Part shown: one piece after another, positions 1 to 7,441 of the stretch
Layout: each line of letters opens with the position of its first letter
How positions within the stretch are numbered: the first letter of the stretch is position 1
DNA from: UBA2862 sp045658005
Lineage (GTDB): Bacteria; Bacillota; Clostridia; Christensenellales; Aristaeellaceae
Assembly (NCBI GenBank): GCA_045658005.1
Contig: JAZOUD010000150.1
Coordinates: 1 to 17,696, forward strand
Length of the DNA: 17,696 nucleotides
Reading direction: 5' to 3'
Made by a program: the position numbers and the translations under genes
Notes under the pieces: model-generated
Databases searched by the model: none
Seen by the model: the letters and a program-made list of their open reading frames with translations, nothing else
Told to the model about the DNA's origin: nothing

Positions 1-372
1 GCCGATATAGAACACCGCCGCCAGCGCCAGCATCAGGGCGAAGTTCTTCACCAGCTGCATCAGGTAGCTGGTGTTGTGGTTCAGCATCGTGGCGAAGCTG
101 GCCAGCAGCAGGAAGGGCAGGGACATCGCGCCGATCCAGGACAGCCCCTCGGCCATCAGCGCATAGTGGTTCGCCGTGTCCGGGTTGGCCTTGCTCGCCA
201 CGGTGGCCAGCACCACCGCCTGGGTGACCACCAGGCAGATCCAGCCGATGATCTGGAACGCCCTGTAGGACAGGGGGCCCCGGTATTTGATGTCGTCGTG
301 GGTCCCCCGCTCGTACAGCCTGACCCGGCGCTTTCTGGCCTTGCCGGTCGTAGCCTGTTGTGTGTTCTCCAT
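1..372 (-). CDS. Partial polytopic membrane protein, N-terminal 124 residues
   Basis: The reading frame starts at an ATG at 372 and is open to the left edge, so the C-terminus is missing. An AAGGAGG ribosome binding site lies 7 nt upstream of the ATG. The first 37 residues are basic and hydrophilic. Three hydrophobic segments follow at about residues 38-60, 75-97 and 103-124, so this is an integral membrane protein. I recognise no family. It is the last visible gene of an operon with the exported protein (start 4762) and the MscS-type channel (stop 407); only 34 nt separate it from the channel gene. The context suggests a partner in the same envelope process, but this is inference. The gene is real on the basis of start, RBS and continuous frame; its function is unknown. 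Confidence 0.75.
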   Translation of the reverse strand, partial: MENTQQATTGKARKRRVRLYERGTHDDIKYRGPLSYRAFQIIGWICLVVTQAVVLATVASKANPDTANHYALMAEGLSWIGAMSLPFLLLASFATMLNHNTSYLMQLVKNFALMLALAAVFYIG

Positions 373-406
373 GGTGTTGCCTCCTTCGGGTGTGTGTGAA
401 ACGCGA

Positions 407-3271
407 TTACGCTTCCTTTGGCGCGTCGCCCGCCGTCTCGCCTGGAACCGCGATGCCGTAGCGCTCGAACAACTGCTTTAAGCGGTTGTTCATGTCCCGA
501 TTGGCGAACAGCTGCTTGCTGTTCTTTACGTCGAAGCTGAACACCAGAAGCATGCCGCCGTCCGCGGTGCGGTCCATGATCTCGTAAACCGGGACGCTGA
601 CCACGCCGGGGACGTCGATCGCCAGTTCGGGCAGCTCCATCTTCAGGATCTTCTCGATATCATCCTGGCTGGCGCCCGGGCCCACGGGCAACTCCAGCGT
701 CACGTGGGCCGCCTCCTCGTTGCTGTTGATGATGTCCTTCACGGAGGAGTTGTTGAGGATCTTGGTATCCTGAAAGCGGTTCACCCGGGTGGTGCGCAGG
801 CCGATCTCCTGCACGACGCCGGACCAGCTGCCCACAGTGATGAAGTCGCCGACCTTGAAATTGCCCTCCAGCAGTATGAAGAAGCCGGCGATGATGTCGT
901 TGACCATGTCCTTCGCGCCCATGGAGACCGCCAGTGTGATGATGCCGGCGGAGGCCAAAAGAGCCTGGGTGGGGATGCCGAACTGGGACAGGCCGTAGTA
1001 GATGAACACGATGACGCTCACGTACTTCAGCGAGCTGCGCAGCAGCAGGCAGATCGTCTCCATCCGCATGTCGGCGACCTTCGCGATGTTGTAGAGCACC
1101 CGGCTGGCCAGCGACACGAACACGTAGAGCACGAACAGCAGGAACAGGCAGGAGGAGACCGCGAATATGTTCACGCCCTTTTCCCAGTTGCCATACAGCA
1201 CATAGGACAGCCCGCTGAGCCTGGTGTTGCTGCTGAGGCTGCCGTAGAGCAGCGGCAGCAGGTTCAGCACGCAGAAGACGAGCAGCATCTTGTAGGCGAT
1301 GGCCTTCACGCGCTCGCCGGGCGTCTGCTCGGCCTTGGCGGTGTTCATGTGCCAGCGCTTTTCGAAGCCCACCTTCTGGCGCGTCCTGACGATGCTGGAA
1401 AGGCCGGTGAGCTGCATGGCGGACTGGCTGAGGGTGGGCAGCTTCTGCGCCGGCTCCTCGGGCGCCTCCTCCCGGGGCGGGGCGGCGTCCACCACGCTTT
1501 GCTGGTAGTGGTACAGCGCCATCACCAGGATCAAGGCCAGCCCGGCCAGCACCACCAGCGCGATGCGCACCGAGATCATGAAGGCGGCGGTGTTGGTGGT
1601 GCGCTCGGCGATGGGGACCAGATAGCAATCGTCCGCTTCGCCGAAGCCCGCGTAATAGGTCTTGTCGCCGTGGCTCAGGAAGCCGTTGCGGTTGGCCCTG
1701 AGCTTTTCGGCGCTGTAGCCAAAGTCGTCCATGGATTCGCCGACGTAGCCGAAGCCGGTGGTGGCGCTGACGGTGTGCTCCTTCTTGTCGACAGCGAAGG
1801 CGGCCGTCGGCAGGCCGACGACCATGTCGGTCAGCACGCTGTCCAGGCCCAGCGGCTGGGTCAGGTAATCCCGGAGGTCGGGATTGATGCTGACCTGGAC
1901 AAAACCGTCGGACAGGTCGTCCGCGTCGCGCAGGCTCACACCGATCAGCTGGCAGCGCGCCCCGGAGACCTCGTGCGGCATGGGCTGCTGGATGACGTGG
2001 TCCGCGCCCTCCAGCAGTGGCCGGAAGGCATTGGAGGGGAGCTCTGGATCGTCGCTGAGCCTGAAATGGTCGTAGGGTGAATTGGTGACAAGCACCTTTC
2101 CGTCCCGATCATACACGTATATGTACTGGACCCCCAGCTTTCCGCTCAAATCCGCCAAGTCCTTGCGGGTAATGTTTTCCTTGCCCTTGGATTTGACATA
2201 GTCGCGGGCAATCCGGCACTGGATAAGGTATTGTGTGTCGAACCAGCTGTTGACCCGCTTCTGGGTATCCTGCAGGGTCTTCAGCGTTGACACGCCGGAA
2301 TCGGCGTAGCTCTGTATGGCGTTCAAGTCGTTGGTGACGCTGTTGAGCACCTGGACATACCAGCTCATGCAGAATATGCCGACCGTCAGTACCAGGCTGT
2401 AGGCTATGAACTGCCGGCGCAGGTCCTTGCCGTTCTGTTCGTGTTTCTCCAGCATCAGGGCGATGTAGTGGACGAACAGCCAAAGCACGGCGCAGGCGAC
2501 CACGCTGATGAATACCGCCCGGGACATGTACAGCAGGTATTCCCACATGTCGATGCCGCAGACGATGTAGTAATTACCGTAGGGCACGATGGAGCCGAAG
2601 AGCATGGTGCTCAGGACAGAGGCCAGCTCGACCTTTTCGCCGTCGCCGGAGAAGAGGATCAGGCGCCGGAGCTTGACGTTCCGGGCTTCGCTTTCGCTGG
2701 CAAAGCGGCTCAGGTCCAGGTCCGGGATGCCCCTGTAGTTCACGACGCTGGTGGCCAGGGTCCTGCGCTCTGCGTTGATGATATCGCCGCCGATGATCGG
2801 GCTGACCATCAGCGTCTTTCCGATCTCGCCCTCGTTGGGATGGGCGACGATCTTGCCGGTATCCTTCATGACGACGGAGACCAGGCCGTCGTGGCCAACG
2901 GCCAGGCGCGTGATGCGCTCCGCGACATAGTTGCTCTCCAGGATATCCTGGGCGGTCCGTCTGTCGGCGAGGGTATCCGCGGACAGTGTGATGTCCATCT
3001 TCTTCGCCTCTTCGCGGCTCTGGGACAGCAGCGCGTAGGTTCCGTACAGCGAAGCCTCATTGGTTTCCAGCGTCGGCAGCAGCTTCGCGATCTGTACGTA
3101 GGCGCCCTTGATCTGGGGGTCGTTGATCTCCAAAAAGCGCTTGTTGAAGGCGGACAGCGATACCACCAGGCAGGCGACGAACGTCACTGCCCACACCGCG
3201 TACATCCGCGCCTTCCGCCAGAACAGCTTCTGTTCGTAGGGGGTTCGCTCTTTTTTGTTCGTCTGATTCAT
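407..3271 (-). CDS. MscS-family mechanosensitive channel with two extracytoplasmic sensor-like regions
   Basis: Predicted inner-membrane channel of 954 residues, far longer than E. coli MscS (286). The C-terminal third carries the MscS core: a pore-lining helix at about 765-790 (GIITLAVSMGAKDMVNDIIA) followed by the beta domain (EGNFKVGDFITVGSWSGVV) and a cytoplasmic alpha/beta end. Upstream is an unusual arrangement: a membrane helix at 23-42, an extracytoplasmic region of about 210 residues, helices at about 252-274 and 284-308, a second extracytoplasmic region at about 310-557, a helix near 560-588, a Pro/Glu-rich cytoplasmic linker, then the channel helices. The first external region (about 100-180) has the feel of a Cache-type ligand sensor, including GLVSVVMKDTGKIVAHPNEG. 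I chose the ATG at 3271; a GGAG motif lies 9 nt upstream of it. An in-frame TTG at 3280 abuts that motif and is less likely. The gene lies 18 nt after the preceding gene, so the two are probably cotranscribed. Channel assignment is firm; the sensor role is inferred. Confidence 0.88.
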   Translation of the reverse strand: MNQTNKKERTPYEQKLFWRKARMYAVWAVTFVACLVVSLSAFNKRFLEINDPQIKGAYVQIAKLLPTLETNEASLYGTYALLSQSREEAKKMDITLSADTLADRRTAQDILESNYVAERITRLAVGHDGLVSVVMKDTGKIVAHPNEGEIGKTLMVSPIIGGDIINAERRTLATSVVNYRGIPDLDLSRFASESEARNVKLRRLILFSGDGEKVELASVLSTMLFGSIVPYGNYYIVCGIDMWEYLLYMSRAVFISVVACAVLWLFVHYIALMLEKHEQNGKDLRRQFIAYSLVLTVGIFCMSWYVQVLNSVTNDLNAIQSYADSGVSTLKTLQDTQKRVNSWFDTQYLIQCRIARDYVKSKGKENITRKDLADLSGKLGVQYIYVYDRDGKVLVTNSPYDHFRLSDDPELPSNAFRPLLEGADHVIQQPMPHEVSGARCQLIGVSLRDADDLSDGFVQVSINPDLRDYLTQPLGLDSVLTDMVVGLPTAAFAVDKKEHTVSATTGFGYVGESMDDFGYSAEKLRANRNGFLSHGDKTYYAGFGEADDCYLVPIAERTTNTAAFMISVRIALVVLAGLALILVMALYHYQQSVVDAAPPREEAPEEPAQKLPTLSQSAMQLTGLSSIVRTRQKVGFEKRWHMNTAKAEQTPGERVKAIAYKMLLVFCVLNLLPLLYGSLSSNTRLSGLSYVLYGNWEKGVNIFAVSSCLFLLFVLYVFVSLASRVLYNIAKVADMRMETICLLLRSSLKYVSVIVFIYYGLSQFGIPTQALLASAGIITLAVSMGAKDMVNDIIAGFFILLEGNFKVGDFITVGSWSGVVQEIGLRTTRVNRFQDTKILNNSSVKDIINSNEEAAHVTLELPVGPGASQDDIEKILKMELPELAIDVPGVVSVPVYEIMDRTADGGMLLVFSFDVKNSKQLFANRDMNNRLKQLFERYGIAVPGETAGDAPKEA

Positions 3272-3289
3272 TGCTTCCAACTCCGTTAA

Positions 3290-4762
3290 TTAAGTATTCT
3301 GATTCAGCGTGGACAGCACGTTCGCCGTCGCGTCCAGAAGTCCGCCGACGCCGTTGAATGCGATGTCCAGGATAAAGCCCACCAGGTAACCGTTGCTGAC
3401 GTTCATCAGCGAAGTGATCGGAACCAGGGTCTTCCCCGCGTCGGTGAAGCCCAGCGTGATGGCGCCGTGAGGTCGGAGAGTCAGTTCCTCCCGGAAGAGG
3501 GGATTCCTGTCGTCCATGTAGTACAGGCTGGCGGTGAAGCGCAGACCGTCGCCGGAGGCGTCGAAGGGCGCGACCTCGAAGTCTGAACCGAGGTAGTTCC
3601 CGGCGGCGTTGATCTCCAGTCGTCCCTTCGGGCCGTCGTCCGGCTGGGTCAGCACAAGGCGCGCGTCGGACTGCAGCGCGGGCAACTCGATGGAGCCTTG
3701 CATTTCATCTTCATCCGAGTCGAATGCCACGTGAAGCAAGGGCTCCTTTCCGCGGGCGTCCAGCGTCGCCCGGAAGCCGTCGGCCCGGTGCATCTCAAAG
3801 TCGACGTCCAGCGTCAGCGGCGGGACGTGCAGGTTCGCAACGACGTCGTCCTCCCCGATCCGTATCTGCGCGTCCCCGTAGATCTTCGTGCCATCCTCGC
3901 TAGCAGCGGTCGCCGTGATCAGGCGGTCGGCGGTGGTGCTGCTGGAATAGAACGTGGCGTTGAGCCGGGGAAGGGCCTCCTTCGGGAGCGCGGTCTTGAT
4001 CTGATCCGCGCTGATCTCCAGCTCGGCCTCCTTCGCGATCTCCAGCAGGGAGGCGATGCCCTTGTTGCTGAACACCCAGTCCACCAGCGTGTTCCATAGG
4101 CCCGCGAGACCGTCGCAGTTCAGGCTGTAGGTGCGCATGACATCGTAGCTGACGCCGTCCATCTGGTATTCCACCGGCTTGGGCTCGGCGATGTCGAGGT
4201 ATTGGGACATCTCCTCGACCGGCAGGAATTCGTCCGAATCGGATTCGGCCGGCTGGGGTTCGGAGGGCGTCGCCTCCCCGCTGTCCGACGCGGCCTGTGG
4301 GGTGGGGGCCTGGGCGGGGGCGTCCTTCTTTGGCGGCACGACCATCGGCGTGATCTCGGAGACGATCTCCATGACCTTTCCCGTGTATACGGAGACGGCA
4401 TAGCTGGGGAACAGCGACGAGGCGATGACGACGCCATCCTCCGTCCGCGCGCCGCCCAGGGACAGCGCGCTTTTGCCGTTGATGCCGATATCCAGCTGCA
4501 GAGCATCGTCGGTGACGGTCACCGAGGGCTCGAGGGCATCCAGAATGGCGCCGACCTTCTCCGAGCTTTTGCGAACCAGGAAGTCCGGGCAGATGCGCGT
4601 CAGGAGATCGTGGAGCAGCACGGGATCGACGACCATGTCGTTGGACAGGCGCCACCCCTGCGCTGATTCGGTCTGTGCTGTGACAGCCTGGTCTTCAGCC
4701 CCCGCGCAGACACCGCAGAGGAGCAGCGCAAATGCCAGCCAAAGGGCAACAATTCTGTTCAT
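3290..4762 (-). CDS. Exported protein of unknown function, first gene of the sensor-channel operon
   Basis: A 490-residue protein with a clear signal peptide (MNRIVALWLAFALLLCGVC, then AGAEDQ), probably cut by signal peptidase I after AGA. The cysteines do not form a good lipobox, because Leu or Val precedes them. Residues about 140-182 are a Pro/Ala/Ser/Glu-rich linker that separates an N-terminal part (about 25-140) from a larger C-terminal part rich in beta-prone sequence. I recognise no catalytic motif or named family. The ATG at 4762 has a GAAGG motif 8 nt upstream; the frame is open 13 codons further, but that stretch does not look like protein and has no RBS. It is promoter-proximal in a three-gene operon with the MscS-type channel 18 nt downstream. 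It might deliver an external signal to the channel's sensor regions; that is speculation from context only. Confidence 0.75.
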   Translation of the reverse strand: MNRIVALWLAFALLLCGVCAGAEDQAVTAQTESAQGWRLSNDMVVDPVLLHDLLTRICPDFLVRKSSEKVGAILDALEPSVTVTDDALQLDIGINGKSALSLGGARTEDGVVIASSLFPSYAVSVYTGKVMEIVSEITPMVVPPKKDAPAQAPTPQAASDSGEATPSEPQPAESDSDEFLPVEEMSQYLDIAEPKPVEYQMDGVSYDVMRTYSLNCDGLAGLWNTLVDWVFSNKGIASLLEIAKEAELEISADQIKTALPKEALPRLNATFYSSSTTADRLITATAASEDGTKIYGDAQIRIGEDDVVANLHVPPLTLDVDFEMHRADGFRATLDARGKEPLLHVAFDSDEDEMQGSIELPALQSDARLVLTQPDDGPKGRLEINAAGNYLGSDFEVAPFDASGDGLRFTASLYYMDDRNPLFREELTLRPHGAITLGFTDAGKTLVPITSLMNVSNGYLVGFILDIAFNGVGGLLDATANVLSTLNQNT

Positions 4763-4849
4763 GCTGTTTACCTTCTTTCCCGTTCCGTTGTGGCAGTACA
4801 TCTCACTTCCAGGACCTGTGTTTTGTCGCTAATACCACTATATACCAAT

Positions 4850-4878
4850 ATAATAAACCATAACAATTACAAAAGCAA
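4850..4878 (-). promoter_or_regulatory. Predicted sigma-A promoter of the sensor-channel operon
   Basis: On the minus strand the -35 is TTGCTT (4873-4878), the spacer is 17 nt and the -10 is TATTAT (4850-4855). This gives a leader of about 80 nt before the ATG at 4762. The surrounding DNA is AT-rich compared with the flanking genes. It lies back to back with the plus-strand promoter at 4920. Confidence 0.55.
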
Positions 4879-4919
4879 GGGAATATGATAAAATAGATGT
4901 CGTATTCTGGAACATCCTC

Positions 4920-4948
4920 TTGCAGAAATCACTAATATGTTATATAAT
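4920..4948 (+). promoter_or_regulatory. Predicted sigma-A promoter of the DUF1508 gene
   Basis: The -35 is TTGCAG (4920-4925), the spacer is 17 nt, and the -10 is a consensus TATAAT (4943-4948). Transcription would start near 4955, inside the region before the ATG at 4992. An in-frame ATG at 4920 therefore cannot be the translation start. Confidence 0.75.
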
Positions 4949-4991
4949 GAAGATATCCGGTAATTGGAGAAAACAGAAGGAGGAGACATTC

Positions 4992-5360
4992 ATGGGCAGA
5001 TTTACGGTTAAGAAGACAGAGGCGGGTTATTCGTTTAACCTCGTGGCGGACAACAATGAGATCATCGCAACCTCCCAGGTGTACACGTCGAAACCCGCCT
5101 GCCTGAAGGGCGTTGACAGCGTGGCTGAAAACGCGCCTTTTGCTCCCATCGAGGATCAGACTGTGAAGGACGCTGCAGTTGAGAATAATCCCAAGTTCGA
5201 GGTGTACAAGGACAAGGACGGGGAGTTCCGCTTCCGCCTGAAGGCAGCCAACGGTGAGATCATAGCGGTCAGCGAGGGTTACAAGGCCAAGGACGGCTGC
5301 CTGAAGGGCATAGATTCAGTCAAATACAATACCATCTGGTCAGATATCGTGGAAGTATAA
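4992..5360 (+). CDS. YegP-like protein with two DUF1508 repeats
   Basis: A small soluble cytoplasmic protein of 122 residues built from two tandem DUF1508 units, about residues 3-48 and 67-113. Each unit has the family pattern F.V.K...G.YSF.L.A.N.EIIA.S, followed by a conserved CLKG(V/I)DSV segment. This matches the two-repeat layout of E. coli YegP (about 110 residues). The biochemical function of the family is not established. The start is chosen from the strong AAGGAGG at 4977-4983, 8 nt before the ATG, and from the promoter at 4920-4948, which rules out starts further upstream. The gene is monocistronic, with hairpins just after the stop codon and the cardiolipin synthase gene converging from the other side. 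Confidence 0.9.
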   Translation: MGRFTVKKTEAGYSFNLVADNNEIIATSQVYTSKPACLKGVDSVAENAPFAPIEDQTVKDAAVENNPKFEVYKDKDGEFRFRLKAANGEIIAVSEGYKAKDGCLKGIDSVKYNTIWSDIVEV

Positions 5361-5379
5361 GCTATAAACGGTATAGCTT
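5359..5379. other. Short inverted repeat overlapping the DUF1508 stop codon
   Basis: AAGCTATA (5359-5366) and TATAGCTT (5372-5379) form an 8-bp perfect stem with a 5-nt loop. The stem begins within the TAA stop codon. There is no following T-run, so it is at best a weak or auxiliary 3' end structure. Confidence 0.4.
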
Positions 5380-5403
5380 GCCTTACAGGCTGACAGGATA
5401 CGA

Positions 5404-5437
5404 CAGGCCCGCATATCGAAGCCGATATGCGGGCCTG
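5404..5437. terminator. Perfect 15-bp hairpin between convergent genes
   Basis: Left arm 5404-5418 (CAGGCCCGCATATCG), loop AAGC, right arm 5423-5437. The stem is perfect and GC-rich, and sits between the ends of the DUF1508 gene and cardiolipin synthase, so it could serve both strands. Neither side carries a T-run, so it is not a canonical intrinsic terminator; it may instead block exonucleases. Confidence 0.5.
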
Positions 5438-5472
5438 CTGCGTCATGAAATCGGACGCTGAATCAGAAGGCG

Positions 5473-7035
5473 TTACATCAGCGGCGCCACAAACTTCATC
5501 AGGCTGCCCATGATCTTGTAATAGGGTGTCTCGTTCTCGATGCTCTGGTGGGTGACTTGGCGGCACTTCGCCATCGTATTCTGGAAGTCCCGCTCCACGT
5601 CGGGAATGCAATCCGACTTGTACAGGTAGGTCGCGCACTCGAAGTGGTGGTACAGGCTCCGGTAATCCAGGTTGATCGTGCCCACCACCGCCTTGCAGTC
5701 GTCGCTGACGAAGACCTTGGCGTGGACGAAGCCGGGGGTGTATTCGTAGATCTTCACGCCCGCGTTGACCAGCCGCTTGTAATGGGACTTGGCCAGGGCA
5801 AAGGCCAGCTTCTTGTCGGGGATGCCCGGCAGGATCAGGCGGACATCCACGCCGCGCTGGGCCGCGTAGATGATGGCGGTCTCCAACTCGCCGTCCAGGA
5901 TCAGGTAGGGCGTCATGATGTGTACGTAATTCGTGGCCCGGTTGAGGATATCCATGTAGACGGTCCGCCCGACCTTGTCCTCATCCAGGGGGCAGTCCCC
6001 AAAGGGGATCACGAATCCGGAGGGGTTCTGCGGGACATAGCCTGTCTCGGCGATCCAGGGCTCGAACACGGCGTGCTCCTCGGTGATGTTCCACATCTGC
6101 AGGAACATCAGCGTAAAGCTGCGGGCCGCTTCGCCCTTCATCATGACGGCGGTGTCCTTCCAGTGGCCGAACATCTCTATCCGGTTGATGTACTCGTCGC
6201 TCAGGTTGACGCCGCCGTTGAAGGCCACCTTGCCGTCGATCACCAGTATCTTGCGGTGATCCCTGTAGTTGTAGTGGGAGGAGACGATGGGGCGGATCGG
6301 CGCGAAGGTCTTCGCCTTGATTCCGCGCTGCTCGAGCAGCTCGCAGTAATTCGAGGGCAGCAGGGTGATTTCGCACATGCCGTCGTACATCACGCGCACG
6401 TCCACGCCGGCCTTCGCCTTTTCCTCCAGGATGCGAAGGATCTCGCCCCACATGTAGCCCTCGTTGAGGATGAAATACTCCATGAAGATGAACTTCTCGG
6501 CCTTGCGCAGCTCCTCCAGCATCGCGGCGAACTTGTCCTCGCCCTGGGGGAAGTAGGTGACCTCAGTGTTTTCACAGACGGGGAAGCAGCCGCTTCGGTT
6601 CATGTAGGCGACCAGGTCATCTGTGGCGCAGGGGTCGCCCTCCAGCTTTTTCAGCGTCTCCGCGGACTGGGGAACGGCCTTCTTCGTGCCCTGGATCAGC
6701 TCCGCGACCCGGCGCTGGATCGTGCGGTGCCCCAGGTTCGTCTGGGTGAAGGCCAGCAGGGCCGCGCCGATGATCGGCGCGATGGAGAAGACGAGCATCC
6801 AGGTCAGCTTGGCGGAGGAATCCATGTCGCAGTTGAACAGGTAGATTATCCCGCCGATGGTGAACAACCCCGTGATCACCGAGAAGAAGGGCAGCAGGTC
6901 CTTCAGCCAGGTGTAGAAGCTGATGATCAGGAATATCTGTACCAGCAGGAGCAGCACAATCAGGAAAAATCGGCTGAACAACAGGCCGAACAGGCCCTTT
7001 TGCCTCGGTTTTGCCAATCTGTAGACGTCACTCAT
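5473..7035 (-). CDS. cls: Cardiolipin synthase (phospholipase D family)
   Basis: A 520-residue membrane enzyme that makes cardiolipin from two phosphatidylglycerols, releasing glycerol. The N-terminus has hydrophobic segments at about 18-40, 45-65 and 75-95, typical of bacterial Cls. Two phospholipase D HKD motifs are present: DHRKILVIDGKVAFNGG with catalytic His260, and FVHAKVFVSDD with catalytic His438, followed by VGTINLDYRSLYHH. Length is close to the usual 480-510 with a slightly longer N-terminus. The ATG at 7035 has GGAGG 6 nt upstream. The gene is transcribed alone; its neighbours on both sides face the other way. Within the family, minor Cls types and phosphatidylserine-synthase-like members are hard to separate by eye, but Cls is strongly favoured. 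Confidence 0.95.
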   Translation of the reverse strand: MSDVYRLAKPRQKGLFGLLFSRFFLIVLLLLVQIFLIISFYTWLKDLLPFFSVITGLFTIGGIIYLFNCDMDSSAKLTWMLVFSIAPIIGAALLAFTQTNLGHRTIQRRVAELIQGTKKAVPQSAETLKKLEGDPCATDDLVAYMNRSGCFPVCENTEVTYFPQGEDKFAAMLEELRKAEKFIFMEYFILNEGYMWGEILRILEEKAKAGVDVRVMYDGMCEITLLPSNYCELLEQRGIKAKTFAPIRPIVSSHYNYRDHRKILVIDGKVAFNGGVNLSDEYINRIEMFGHWKDTAVMMKGEAARSFTLMFLQMWNITEEHAVFEPWIAETGYVPQNPSGFVIPFGDCPLDEDKVGRTVYMDILNRATNYVHIMTPYLILDGELETAIIYAAQRGVDVRLILPGIPDKKLAFALAKSHYKRLVNAGVKIYEYTPGFVHAKVFVSDDCKAVVGTINLDYRSLYHHFECATYLYKSDCIPDVERDFQNTMAKCRQVTHQSIENETPYYKIMGSLMKFVAPLM

Positions 7036-7128
7036 GGTAATCCTCCGTTCCGGAATTTAATATTCCATTAAATGAATTACATATATTTCGTCGGACGCGG
7101 GTGGATTTCCTGCACAGCGCCTGCTTTT

Positions 7129-7156
7129 TTTATAATTTATGGTTCACATGTACCAA
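7129..7156 (-). promoter_or_regulatory. Possible promoter of cls
   Basis: Minus strand: -35 TTGGTA (7151-7156), 16-nt spacer, -10 TATAAA (7129-7134). It implies a leader of about 85 nt before the cls ATG. The leader contains a small GGAAT/ATTCC dyad (7051-7065) just upstream of the RBS. The match is moderate. Confidence 0.4.
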
Positions 7157-7239
7157 TCTGTCGCACACGCCCTGGTTGGTGAAGCCACAGATAACCGCTG
7201 GAATGGTCCCTGCGTGAACTATTTATCGTTAGAGCCTAC

Positions 7240-7269
7240 TTGCCACAATAGCCCTTTCTGCAATATAAT
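7240..7269 (+). promoter_or_regulatory. Predicted promoter of the leader ORF and six-helix membrane gene
   Basis: -35 TTGCCA (7240-7245), 18-nt spacer, -10 TATAAT (7264-7269). The predicted start near 7276 lies before the leader ORF at 7310. The 7036-7309 interval otherwise holds only this and the divergent cls promoter; I saw no other gene there. Confidence 0.6.
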
Positions 7270-7309
7270 AGCGAAAAACGGTGCGATCAAGACAAAGGAG
7301 GACCCTCCC

Positions 7310-7441
7310 ATGACCAGGACACTGACCCCGCGTAAAACCCGCCTTGTAGGGGCGATTTCCAATCGCCCGCGGGCGCTCGGAGAACGCCCCTGCGCTTCGT
7401 GTTGGCGCGAATGCCGGACCCGGAAGGAGGCGGCAGTATGA
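7310..7441 (+). CDS. Possible 43-codon leader ORF containing a palindromic repeat
   Basis: ATG at 7310 has an excellent RBS (AAAGGAGG, 8 nt upstream). The frame is 43 codons and its TGA overlaps the ATG of the next gene (ATGA), the usual layout of translational coupling. The peptide is basic, with many Arg and several Cys, and resembles no family I know. Its middle (RLVGAISNRPRALGERP) is encoded by the repeat at 7346-7393. It may be a true leader peptide, or the remains of an original gene start that was displaced when the repeat inserted. The downstream gene has its own RBS. Translation is plausible; function is unknown. Confidence 0.4.
   Translation: MTRTLTPRKTRLVGAISNRPRALGERPCASCWRECRTRKEAAV
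7346..7393. repeat. 48-bp composite palindromic repeat with GTAGGGGCG-type ends
   Basis: The left end is GTAGGGGCG (7346-7354) and the right end, CGCCCCTGC (7385-7393), is its inverted copy with one mismatch. Inside is a perfect small hairpin, GGGCGATT (7350-7357) / AATCGCCC (7361-7368), followed by a second imperfect one, GGGCGCTC (7371-7378) / GAACGCCC (7382-7389). The first 24 bp recur at 8205-8228 with one difference. From memory, such GTAGGGGCG elements are widespread in gut Clostridia genomes; they resemble non-autonomous mobile or REP-type elements. Confidence 0.7.

Noticed and set aside
3272..3280. TTG at 3280 as start of the MscS-type gene
   Set aside because: It directly abuts the GGAG motif; the ATG at 3271 has proper 9-nt spacing.
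5548..7071. A 507-codon plus-strand frame opposite cls, and similar long antisense frames elsewhere (704-2080, 2441-3289, 9588-10649, 10601-11557)
   Set aside because: GC-rich genes leave long open antisense frames. These are rich in His, Gln, Gly and Asp, lack plausible RBSs and families, and lie opposite well-supported genes.
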